This document shows positions 37,865-45,667 of a stretch of DNA of 45,667 nucleotides, piece by piece (position 1 is the first letter of the stretch; each line of letters opens with the position of its first letter). The stretch lies in the IMG/VR virus record IMGVR_UViG_3300007540_000022, positions 1 to 45,667 of that record; one strand, given 5' to 3'. A program made the position numbers and the translations under genes. The notes under the pieces were generated by a model, which had not been told where the DNA came from, searched no databases, and saw nothing but the letters and a program-made list of their open reading frames with translations. This stretch comes from a virus.

Positions 37865-40800
37865 ATGGCACAAAAATTTATTATAGATAGAGATTTAGGA
37901 GCATTTTGTATACCTTACAAGGTTTCAACTCCCTCTACAATCCCCTCCCCTGGTAGATTAAGTCTTTATAGTAGTTTAGATGTTAGAAATACAACTCGTG
38001 TTGATATTAACATATCGGACCTTAATAATATTAACATATCGGATTACCTAAAAGATAGTACTAAAGGTAATTTAACAATACACAGTAAAAAATATCCTGC
38101 TAACTACGCAGTTTTTCCTTACACAGCTGTAACGGATAATACTAATTATATATCTTTTACAATAACTGCAGGAGCTAGTGCTCAATCTGGTAATTTTCCA
38201 TTAAATGCTGAGGAAGAAGTTTGTATTGTATTAGATTATAATGACGGAACAGGAGGAGGAGGAAGCGGCTCATCAGGTACATCAGGATCATCGGGTGCCG
38301 AAGGCTCCTCAGGTACTTCAGGTACTTCAGGCACTTCGGGTTCATCTGGTGAAGATGGTGACATATATGCCGATTGTAGCACTCAAACCATTACCGATCC
38401 CCCTGGAGACCCCCTTAATATAAACATAGCCGCAGGACTAGCATATACAGTAGGTCAAACTGTAATACTAGCATATAGTGCCACACAGTATATAGTAGGA
38501 ATAGTTAATTCATATAACTCATCAAATGGGGATATAGAAATCGATATTACTTCCCAAACAGGGAATTGGCCTACCCCTACTTCTCTACAATGGTGTATAA
38601 ACCTAGAGGGAGCTCCAGGAGCAGCAGGATCATCAGGCACTTCAGGCACTTCAGGATCATCGGGTTCATCGGGTACTAGCGGTTCATCAGGTATGACAGG
38701 TGCTTCAGGTACATCCGGTTCTTCAGGTACTTCAGGTAGTTCGGGCACATCTGGCTCCTCAGGCTCATCTGGCACCTCAGGCTCATCGGGCACTTCAGGT
38801 ATATCGGGTTCATCGGGTACTTCAGGTTCATCTGGTACTTCAGGTTCTTCAGGTTCTTCAGGTACCTCAGGCATAGACGGTTCCTCAGGCACTTCAGGTT
38901 CTTCAGGTTCTTCAGGCACATCAGGTTCATCAGGTACTTCAGGTTCATCTGGAATATCAGGTTCATCAGGTACTTCAGGTACATCTGGAGAATCAGGCTC
39001 ATCAGGTACTTCAGGTTCTTCAGGTATGACAGGTGCCTCAGGTACCTCGGGTTCATCAGGCTCATCAGGTTCGTCAGGTACCTCAGGTTCCTCAGGTTCC
39101 TCAGGCACCTCAGGTATAGATGGTTCCTCAGGTACTAGTGGTTCTTCGGGTACTTCAGGTATAGATGGCTCTTCAGGTACCTCAGGTTCTTCAGGTACTA
39201 GTGGTTCTTCAGGCTCATCAGGTACATCAGGTACATCCGGCTCATCAGGCACTTCAGGTTTTTCAGGCTCCTCAGGCACCTCAGGTAGCTCAGGCACATC
39301 GGGATCATCAGGCATCAGTGGCTCTTCAGGTACTAGTGGCTCATCAGGCACATCAGGTACTAGTGGTTCATCAGGCACTTCAGGTACTAGTGGTTCATCA
39401 GGTATTAGTGGTTCATCAGGCACTTCAGGTTCATCGGGCACTTCAGGCATAGATGGCTCTTCAGGTACTGCAGGTTCATCAGGTACTTCAGGTTCTTCGG
39501 GTATGACGGGTGCATCAGGTACTTCAGGCTCTTCAGGTACTAGCGGTTCGGCAGGTACTAGTGGTTCTTCAGGCACATCAGGTTCTTCAGGCACCTCAGG
39601 TTCATCAGGATCGTCGGGTACCTCAGGTATAGACGGTTCTTCGGGTACTTCAGGTACTTCAGGCTCTTCAGGTACTAGCGGTTCTGCAGGTACTAGTGGT
39701 TCTTCAGGCACTAGTGGTTCTTCAGGTACATCAGGTTCATCAGGTACTTCAGGCTCATCAGGCATTAGTGGTTCATCAGGTACCTCTGGTACATCAGGCT
39801 CTTCAGGTGCCTCAGGTTCTTCAGGTACTAGTGGTTCTTCAGGAACCTCAGGCACCTCCGGCTCTTCAGGATCATCAGGTACCTCAGGTATAGATGGTTC
39901 TTCAGGTACCTCAGGTTCTTCAGGTACTAGTGGTTCTTCAGGTACCTCAGGTACCGCCGGCTCTTCAGGATCATCAGGCACCTCAGGTTCCTCAGGAATG
40001 ACGGGGGCTTCGGGCACATCAGGTTCATCAGGTACTTCGGGTATCGATGGTTCATCTGGCACTTCAGGATCTTCGGGTACCTCAGGTTCTTCCGGCACCT
40101 CTGGGATAAATGGCTCTTCAGGAACTTCAGGCACTTCGGGTTCATCTGGCACTTCAGGTTCTTCAGGTACATCGGGTATTAGTGGTTCCTCAGGTACATC
40201 AGGTACTAGTGGTTCCTCAGGCACTAGTGGTATCTCGGGTTCCTCAGGTACTAGTGGCTCTTCAGGTACTAGTGGCTCTTCAGGTACTAGTGGTTCTTCC
40301 GGCACTAGTGGTTCTTCAGGTACTAGTGGCTCTTCAGGCACATCAGGCTCATCTGGTACCTCAGGTACAGCTGGCTCATCAGGTACTTCAGGTTCCTCAG
40401 GCACATCAGGTTCTTCAGGTATGACAGGTGCCTCAGGAACATCAGGTTCTTCAGGTACATCAGGTTCTTCAGGTACTAGTGGTTCTTCGGGTACTTCGGG
40501 TTCATCAGGTGAGGATGGTGACATATACGCCAATTGTAGTACCCAATCCCTCACTTCCCCCGCTTCGGGTACCCTTAATCTTGTTATAGGAATTGGATTA
40601 GCTTATACAACGGGACAAAGTATAATATTGGCTACCCCAGGTAATGTTAATAACCTAATTGAAGGAACGGTTGGGTCCTATAATTCGGGAACAGGGGGCA
40701 TTAGTATTATAGTTACCTCTTCTACAGGGACTTTTAGTGGTTCTCAACAATGGTGTATAAACCTAGCGGGAGCCCCCGGAGCATCAGGTTCTTCGGGTAC

Positions 40801-43800
40801 ATCGGGTATCTCAGGTTCTTCAGGAACATCAGGTATCTCAGGTTCATCAGGCACTTCAGGTGCTGCAGGTTCATCAGGTACTTCAGGCATAAGTGGTTCT
40901 TCAGGCACATCAGGTTCTTCAGGTATGACAGGTGCCTCAGGTACTTCAGGTTCTTCAGGCACATCAGGTATTAGTGGTTCCTCAGGCACCTCAGGTTCAT
41001 CAGGTTCATCAGGCACCTCAGGCACCTCAGGCGCCATAGGTATTAGTGGCTCCTCAGGTACTTCGGGTACATCAGGCTCTTCAGGTACTAGTGGTTCATC
41101 AGGTATGACAGGGGCCTCAGGCACATCAGGTTCATCAGGTACTTCAGGCAGCTCAGGTTCTTCAGGCACCTCAGGTGTTTCAGGTTCTTCAGGAACTTCA
41201 GGTAGTTCAGGCATTTCAGGCTCATCAGGTTCCTCAGGTACTAGTGGTTCCTCAGGTTCATCAGGTACTTCAGGCTCATCAGGCATTAGTGGTTCATCAG
41301 GTACCTCTGGTACATCAGGTTCATCGGGTACATCGGGTACTTCAGGTTCATCAGGTACTAGTGGTTCTGCAGGCACCAGTGGTTCATCAGGTATTAGTGG
41401 CTCTTCAGGCACCTCCGGTTCATCAGGTATGACAGGTGCTTCGGGTACATCAGGCTCCTCAGGTATTTCGGGCTCATCGGGAACTTCAGGTACATCAGGC
41501 TCATCGGGTATTTCAGGCTCCTCAGGTACTTCGGGTACATCAGGTTCTTCAGGTACTAGTGGTTCTTCAGGTACATCAGGTTCATCGGGTACTTCAGGCT
41601 CATCAGGTATTAGTGGTTCATCAGGTACCTCTGGTACATCAGGTTCATCGGGTACTTCAGGCTCATCAGGTACTAGTGGTTCATCAGGTACTAGTGGTTC
41701 ATCAGGTACTTCAGGTACTAGTGGCTCCTCAGGTTTTAGCGGTTCATCAGGTACTTCAGGTTCTTCAGGCACTTCAGGCACTTCAGGCTCTTCAGGTGTT
41801 AGCGGTTCATCAGGTACTAGTGGTTCATCAGGTATGACTGGAGCCTCAGGTACTTCTGGTTCTTCGGGTACTAGTGGTTCCTCGGGTACATCAGGAGCTA
41901 CAGGGGATAGTGGTTCTTCAGGCACATCAGGCTCATCGGGTACTTCAGGCTCCTCAGGCACTTCAGGTATAGATGGTTCTTCAGGCACTAGTGGTTCTTC
42001 AGGTACATCAGGTTCGTCAGGTACTTCAGGGGCTACAGGTGAGGATGGCTCATCAGGCACATCAGGTTCATCAGGTACGTCAGGTTCATCAGGCACCTCA
42101 GGAGCTACAGGTGAAAGTGGCTCTTCAGGAACTTCAGGTTCCTCGGGTATAACAGGTGCTTCAGGTACTTCAGGTTCTTCAGGTACTTCAGGTTCTTCAG
42201 GCACCAGTGGCTCTTCAGGCATTAGTGGTTCTTCAGGCACATCAGGAGCTACAGGTGAAAGTGGCTCTTCAGGTACCTCAGGTTCCTCAGGTATGACAGG
42301 TGCCTCAGGCACATCAGGTTCTTCAGGCACTTCAGGTTCCTCAGGTACTAGTGGTTCTTCAGGTACTTCAGGTATAGATGGTTCTTCAGGTACAAGTGGT
42401 TCATCAGGTACTTCAGGTATAGACGGCTCTTCAGGCACCTCAGGTTCATCGGGTACATCAGGTTCATCAGGTACATCAGGTACTTCGGGTTCTTCAGGTA
42501 TTAGTGGTTCTTCAGGCACTTCGGGTTCATCAGGTATGACAGGAGCCTCAGGCACTTCAGGTTCTTCAGGTACATCAGGTACTGCAGGTTCATCAGGTAC
42601 TTCAGGTATATCGGGTTCATCAGGTACATCAGGTTCTTCAGGTATGACTGGAGCTTCAGGTACATCAGGTTCTTCAGGTACTAGTGGTTCATCAGGCACA
42701 TCAGGCTCATCAGGCACTTCAGGTATAGATGGTTCTTCAGGCACTTCAGGCACTTCAGGTTCTTCAGGAGCTGCTGGAGCGGATGGTGATGTATACGCGG
42801 ATTGTGCAAATCAAACTATTACTAGTGGTACCCCTCCACCATCACTTACTTTAACTTTTGCTACTGATTTAGCTTATACCGCAGGACAGAATGTAATATT
42901 AGCACATAGTGCTACCCAATTTATTGAAGGAACAGTAGATAGTTATACTCCCAATTCAGGGGTAATAGTATTAATTAATTTAACTTACACGGGAACATTC
43001 TCAGGTACTATAGAATGGTGTTTAAACTTAGCAGGAGCCCCAGGGGCATCGGGTTCATCAGGAACCTCTGGTACATCAGGCTCATCAGGCACTTCAGGTA
43101 TAGATGGTTCATCGGGCACCTCAGGTTCTTCAGGTACATCAGGCTCTTCAGGTACTAGTGGTTCATCCGGTACTTCAGGTATAAATGGTTCATCAGGTAC
43201 CTCAGGTTCTTCAGGTACATCAGGCTCTTCAGGTATATCTGGTTCTTCAGGTACATCAGGTACATCAGGTATATCGGGTTCATCAGGTACATCAGGTTCT
43301 TCAGGTATGACTGGAGCTTCAGGCACATCAGGTTCTTCAGGTACATCAGGTTCTTCAGGCACCAGTGGCTCCTCAGGTACTAGTGGTTCTTCAGGTACAT
43401 CAGGTACATCAGGTGTATCAGGTTCCTCAGGTACCTCAGGCTCTTCAGGAACATCAGGTATAGATGGTTCTTCGGGTACTTCAGGTGCTGCAGGTTCATC
43501 AGGTACTTCAGGCATAAGTGGTTCTTCAGGCACATCAGGTTCTTCAGGTATGACAGGAGCCTCAGGAACATCAGGTTCTTCAGGTACATCAGGTTCTTCA
43601 GGCACTTCGGGTTCATCAGGTACTAGTGGTTCTTCAGGCACCAGTGGTTCTTCAGGTACATCAGGTACATCAGGTTTATCAGGTTCCTCAGGTACCTCAG
43701 GCTCTTCAGGTATGACAGGAGCTTCAGGTACTTCAGGTTCCTCAGGTACTTCAGGTTCCTCAGGTACTAGTGGTTCTTCAGGTACTTCAGGTATAGATGG

Positions 43801-45667
43801 TTCTTCAGGTACAAGTGGTTCATCAGGTACTTCAGGTATAGACGGCTCTTCAGGTACTTCAGGTTCATCGGGTACATCAGGTTCATCAGGAGCAACAGGT
43901 GAAAGTGGCTCATCAGGCACCTCAGGCTCTTCAGGTACTAGTGGTTCTTCAGGCACTTCGGGTTCATCAGGTATGACAGGAGCCTCAGGAACATCAGGTT
44001 CTTCAGGTACATCAGGTACTGCAGGTTCATCAGGTTCTTCAGGTACTAGTGGTTCTTCAGGCACTAGTGGCTCTTCAGGTACCTCAGGAGCTACAGGTGG
44101 AAGTGGCTCTTCAGGTACCTCAGGTTCCTCGGGTATGGCAGGTGCTTCAGGTACTTCAGGTTCATCAGGTACATCAGGTTCTTCAGGCACCAGTGGTTCT
44201 TCGGGTACTTCAGGTATTAATGGTTCATCAGGTACTAGCGGTTCTTCGGGTACTAGTGGTTCTTCAGGTACTTCAGGTTCTTCAGGTACCGGTGGTTCTT
44301 CTGGCACCTCAGGTATTGATGGTTCTTCAGGCACTTCAGGTTCATCAGGCACCTCAGGCTCTTCAGGTATGACCGGAGCTTCGGGTACTTCAGGTTCTTC
44401 AGGCACTAGTGGTTCTTCAGGTACTAGTGGTTCCTCAGGTTCATCGGGTATTTCAGGTACTTCAGGTTCATCAGGTACTTCAGGTTCATCAGGCACATCG
44501 GGTTCCTCTGGCACATCGGGCACTTCAGGCACTTCAGGTTCTTCAGGTATGACAGGTGCCTCAGGTACTTCAGGTTCTTCAGGCACTTCAGGTATAGACG
44601 GTTCATCAGGTACTTCAGGCACTTCAGGCACTTCGGGTTCATCAGGCACTTCAGGTTCTTCAGGCACTTCAGGTTCATCAGGTATGACAGGTGCTTCAGG
44701 CACATCCGGCTCATCGGGTACCTCAGGCTCCTCAGGCACTTCAGGTATAGATGGCTCTTCAGGTACTAGTGGTTCTTCAGGCACATCAGGCTCATCAGGT
44801 ACCTCAGGCTCATCAGGTGCTTCAGGAACCGATGGAGATATCTATGCTGCATGTGTTAATAACCTTACAATTTCAAACCCTCCTTCATCCCCTCTTACTA
44901 TTGCTATAGGATCCGGATTAGCTTATACTGCGGGGCAGAACATAATATTAGCAATTGATTCCTCTAATTTTATTGAGGGTACCGTAAACAATTATAACTC
45001 AGGAACTGGAAATATTGAAATTAATGTTACTTCTTCCACAGGGTCTTGGTCTTCAATTACCTCTTATACATGGTGTATAAACCTAGCAGGAGCCCCAGGA
45101 GCATCAGGTTCTTCAGGTACATCAGGTTCTTCAGGCACTTCAGGTACTTCAGGTATAGATGGTTCATCGGGCACCTCAGGTTCTTCAGGTACTTCAGGCT
45201 CTTCAGGCTCTTCAGGTACTTCGGGTTCTTCAGGTATGACAGGGGCTTCAGGTACTTCAGGTTCTTCAGGTACTAGTGGTTCCTCAGGTACATCAGGCTC
45301 ATCAGGCACTTCAGGTTCTTCAGGAACAAGTGGTTTATCAGGCACCAGTGGTTCATCGGGTACTTCAGGGATTGCAGGTATAGACGGCTCTTCAGGCACA
45401 TCCGGTTCATCAGGTATGACAGGCGCCTCAGGTACTTCAGGCTCTTCGGGTACTAGTGGCTCTTCAGGTTCTAGCGGCACCTCAGGAACAAGTGGTTCCT
45501 CAGGTACTTCAGGTTCATCAGGTACATCAGGTATAGACGGTTCATCGGGTACCTCAGGTTCATCAGGTACATCAGGTATAGACGGTTCATCAGGTACAAG
45601 TGGCTCATCAGGTACCTCAGGTATAGATGGTTCATCAGGTACAAGTGGTTCATCAGGTACTTCAGGT
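37865..45667 (+). CDS. Giant collagen-like modular fibre protein (partial, runs off the end)
   Basis: An open frame of at least 2601 codons with no stop before the window end. Residues 1 to about 128 form a non-repetitive N-terminal domain ('AQKFIIDRDLGAFCIPYKV'), presumably the virion anchor. A Gly4 joint and short Gly-X-Y stretch follow. Then four globular modules of about 90 residues (38351-38620, 40511-40780, 42779-43045, 44831-45100) alternate with collagen-like arms of roughly 630, 666, 595 and more than 189 residues. Arms are strict Gly-X-Y triplets, mainly GTS and GSS with GMT, GAS, GID and GIS, and without proline. Triple-helical arms with bead-like modules are predicted, giving a very long flexible fibre for host contact. 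Codon register is kept across all four modules. Confidence 0.85.
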   Translation, partial: MAQKFIIDRDLGAFCIPYKVSTPSTIPSPGRLSLYSSLDVRNTTRVDINISDLNNINISDYLKDSTKGNLTIHSKKYPANYAVFPYTAVTDNTNYISFTITAGASAQSGNFPLNAEEEVCIVLDYNDGTGGGGSGSSGTSGSSGAEGSSGTSGTSGTSGSSGEDGDIYADCSTQTITDPPGDPLNINIAAGLAYTVGQTVILAYSATQYIVGIVNSYNSSNGDIEIDITSQTGNWPTPTSLQWCINLEGAPGAAGSSGTSGTSGSSGSSGTSGSSGMTGASGTSGSSGTSGSSGTSGSSGSSGTSGSSGTSGISGSSGTSGSSGTSGSSGSSGTSGIDGSSGTSGSSGSSGTSGSSGTSGSSGISGSSGTSGTSGESGSSGTSGSSGMTGASGTSGSSGSSGSSGTSGSSGSSGTSGIDGSSGTSGSSGTSGIDGSSGTSGSSGTSGSSGSSGTSGTSGSSGTSGFSGSSGTSGSSGTSGSSGISGSSGTSGSSGTSGTSGSSGTSGTSGSSGISGSSGTSGSSGTSGIDGSSGTAGSSGTSGSSGMTGASGTSGSSGTSGSAGTSGSSGTSGSSGTSGSSGSSGTSGIDGSSGTSGTSGSSGTSGSAGTSGSSGTSGSSGTSGSSGTSGSSGISGSSGTSGTSGSSGASGSSGTSGSSGTSGTSGSSGSSGTSGIDGSSGTSGSSGTSGSSGTSGTAGSSGSSGTSGSSGMTGASGTSGSSGTSGIDGSSGTSGSSGTSGSSGTSGINGSSGTSGTSGSSGTSGSSGTSGISGSSGTSGTSGSSGTSGISGSSGTSGSSGTSGSSGTSGSSGTSGSSGTSGSSGTSGSSGTSGTAGSSGTSGSSGTSGSSGMTGASGTSGSSGTSGSSGTSGSSGTSGSSGEDGDIYANCSTQSLTSPASGTLNLVIGIGLAYTTGQSIILATPGNVNNLIEGTVGSYNSGTGGISIIVTSSTGTFSGSQQWCINLAGAPGASGSSGTSGISGSSGTSGISGSSGTSGAAGSSGTSGISGSSGTSGSSGMTGASGTSGSSGTSGISGSSGTSGSSGSSGTSGTSGAIGISGSSGTSGTSGSSGTSGSSGMTGASGTSGSSGTSGSSGSSGTSGVSGSSGTSGSSGISGSSGSSGTSGSSGSSGTSGSSGISGSSGTSGTSGSSGTSGTSGSSGTSGSAGTSGSSGISGSSGTSGSSGMTGASGTSGSSGISGSSGTSGTSGSSGISGSSGTSGTSGSSGTSGSSGTSGSSGTSGSSGISGSSGTSGTSGSSGTSGSSGTSGSSGTSGSSGTSGTSGSSGFSGSSGTSGSSGTSGTSGSSGVSGSSGTSGSSGMTGASGTSGSSGTSGSSGTSGATGDSGSSGTSGSSGTSGSSGTSGIDGSSGTSGSSGTSGSSGTSGATGEDGSSGTSGSSGTSGSSGTSGATGESGSSGTSGSSGITGASGTSGSSGTSGSSGTSGSSGISGSSGTSGATGESGSSGTSGSSGMTGASGTSGSSGTSGSSGTSGSSGTSGIDGSSGTSGSSGTSGIDGSSGTSGSSGTSGSSGTSGTSGSSGISGSSGTSGSSGMTGASGTSGSSGTSGTAGSSGTSGISGSSGTSGSSGMTGASGTSGSSGTSGSSGTSGSSGTSGIDGSSGTSGTSGSSGAAGADGDVYADCANQTITSGTPPPSLTLTFATDLAYTAGQNVILAHSATQFIEGTVDSYTPNSGVIVLINLTYTGTFSGTIEWCLNLAGAPGASGSSGTSGTSGSSGTSGIDGSSGTSGSSGTSGSSGTSGSSGTSGINGSSGTSGSSGTSGSSGISGSSGTSGTSGISGSSGTSGSSGMTGASGTSGSSGTSGSSGTSGSSGTSGSSGTSGTSGVSGSSGTSGSSGTSGIDGSSGTSGAAGSSGTSGISGSSGTSGSSGMTGASGTSGSSGTSGSSGTSGSSGTSGSSGTSGSSGTSGTSGLSGSSGTSGSSGMTGASGTSGSSGTSGSSGTSGSSGTSGIDGSSGTSGSSGTSGIDGSSGTSGSSGTSGSSGATGESGSSGTSGSSGTSGSSGTSGSSGMTGASGTSGSSGTSGTAGSSGSSGTSGSSGTSGSSGTSGATGGSGSSGTSGSSGMAGASGTSGSSGTSGSSGTSGSSGTSGINGSSGTSGSSGTSGSSGTSGSSGTGGSSGTSGIDGSSGTSGSSGTSGSSGMTGASGTSGSSGTSGSSGTSGSSGSSGISGTSGSSGTSGSSGTSGSSGTSGTSGTSGSSGMTGASGTSGSSGTSGIDGSSGTSGTSGTSGSSGTSGSSGTSGSSGMTGASGTSGSSGTSGSSGTSGIDGSSGTSGSSGTSGSSGTSGSSGASGTDGDIYAACVNNLTISNPPSSPLTIAIGSGLAYTAGQNIILAIDSSNFIEGTVNNYNSGTGNIEINVTSSTGSWSSITSYTWCINLAGAPGASGSSGTSGSSGTSGTSGIDGSSGTSGSSGTSGSSGSSGTSGSSGMTGASGTSGSSGTSGSSGTSGSSGTSGSSGTSGLSGTSGSSGTSGIAGIDGSSGTSGSSGMTGASGTSGSSGTSGSSGSSGTSGTSGSSGTSGSSGTSGIDGSSGTSGSSGTSGIDGSSGTSGSSGTSGIDGSSGTSGSSGTSG
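38351..38620 (+). repeat. Globular module 1 of the giant fibre
   Basis: This module begins EDGDIYADC, contains AAGLAYTVGQTVILAYSATQY and VNSYNSSNGDIEIDI, and ends WCINLEGAPG. Two Cys, one near each end, are kept in all four modules. Confidence 0.85.
38621..40510 (+). repeat. Collagen-like arm 1 (Gly-X-Y, about 630 residues)
   Basis: Continuous Gly-X-Y triplets, mostly GTS/GSS, with GMTGAS and GIDGSS punctuation. At DNA level this is a degenerate 9-base-period repeat built on GGTACTTCA, GGTTCATCA and related forms. Confidence 0.88.
40511..40780 (+). repeat. Globular module 2 of the giant fibre
   Basis: This module begins EDGDIYANC, contains GIGLAYTTGQSIILA and VGSYNSGTGGISIIV, and ends WCINLAGAPG. 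It starts 2160 bases after module 1. Confidence 0.85.
40781..42778 (+). repeat. Collagen-like arm 2 (Gly-X-Y, about 666 residues)
   Basis: The same triplet vocabulary as arm 1, plus several GATGES and GATGED interruptions (around 41909, 42034, 42102 and 42247) that place acidic residues at intervals. Confidence 0.88.
42779..43045 (+). repeat. Globular module 3 of the giant fibre
   Basis: This module begins ADGDVYADC, contains ATDLAYTAGQNVILAHSATQF and VDSYTPNSGVIVLI, and ends WCLNLAGAPG. It starts 2268 bases after module 2. Confidence 0.85.
43046..44830 (+). repeat. Collagen-like arm 3 (Gly-X-Y, about 595 residues)
   Basis: Gly-X-Y triplets as in the other arms, with GMTGAS recurring at irregular spacing and rare GING, GLSG and GTGG variants. 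Confidence 0.88.
44831..45100 (+). repeat. Globular module 4 of the giant fibre
   Basis: This module begins DGDIYAACVN, contains GSGLAYTAGQNIILA and VNNYNSGTGNIEINV, and ends WCINLAGAPG. It starts 2052 bases after module 3. Confidence 0.85.
45101..45667 (+). repeat. Collagen-like arm 4 (partial)
   Basis: Gly-X-Y triplets continue to the last base of the window. The final 150 bases are nearly regular GTSGIDGSSGTSGSS units. Confidence 0.88.

Noticed and set aside
38241-44372. + strand frames encoding Val/Gln/His/Leu repeats within the collagen region
   Set aside because: These are out-of-register readings of the same repeats. The Gly-X-Y frame is continuous from 37865 and explains the DNA.
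38455-45653. Very long open frames on the - strand (several of 600-700 codons) encoding PEEP-VPDEP-like repeats
   Set aside because: They are the antisense reading of the GGT-NNN-TCA collagen repeats. They break exactly at the globular modules and have no independent start context.
38621-45667. CRISPR-like or satellite-type short tandem repeats
   Set aside because: The 9-base periodicity follows the Gly-X-Y codons and there are no unique spacers of constant length.

Overview
The window is a contiguous piece of a T4-like (contractile-tailed) bacteriophage genome. Every gene I can support lies on the + strand, packed with overlaps or very short gaps, and no stretch over 300 bases lacks a gene. 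The DNA is AT-rich except in the collagen-coding region at the right end. The host is probably a member of the Bacteroidota, perhaps a marine flavobacterium. Starts are preceded by A/T-rich sequence without Shine-Dalgarno motifs, there is a small Hc1/histone-H1-like protein, and adhesin domains (BspA/DUF285, PKD, C1q-like) typical of that phylum occur. The host assignment is inference.

Layout. 1-1838: end of a tail-fibre region, with a small coiled-coil protein, a C1q-like fibre protein, a small cupin-like protein and an Hc1-like protein, closed by a terminator at 1891-1920. 1952-4795: an accessory operon with an FAD-dependent oxidoreductase, a small repeat-type protein, a NadR-kinase-like P-loop NTPase and two small membrane or exported proteins, leading into the packaging genes. 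4792-14117: the head module, with large terminase, portal, two conserved unknowns, a core protein, the gp21 prohead protease, a gp22-like scaffold and the gp23 major capsid protein. A strong terminator follows at 14142-14168.

14209-16551: a compact three-gene cassette of a pentein-fold (DDAH/amidinotransferase-like) enzyme, a phosphatidylserine-decarboxylase-like enzyme and PhoH. It is translationally coupled and lacks the motif found in front of the structural units. 16576-24042: an adhesin/fibre island with a YadA-head fibre, two small proteins, a C1q plus collagen fibre, a PKD plus BspA protein and a small protein. 24103-29278: neck gp13-like, gp14-like and gp15-like proteins, a small coiled coil, tail sheath gp18 and tail tube gp19, followed by a terminator at 29300-29328. 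29368-37837: hub and baseplate genes (gp26-like, an overlapping downstream frame, tape measure, hub/tube-initiator proteins, a LysM-like gp53-type protein). 37865 to beyond the end: a giant collagen-like fibre protein of at least 2601 residues, built from alternating Gly-X-Y arms and four copies of a roughly 90-residue globular module.

Regulation. A short motif, (A/T)ATATTTAT(A/C)A, sits in almost every intergenic gap before head, neck, tail and baseplate units. Its reverse complement resembles the T4 late promoter box. The most interesting features are the pentein-PSD-PhoH cassette, the giant modular collagen fibre, the repeated intergenic motif, a possible +1 frameshift just upstream of the tape-measure gene, and an exactly duplicated 60-base peptide cassette shared by two prohead-core proteins. 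No replication genes, tRNAs, integrase, lysozyme or CRISPR arrays were seen.
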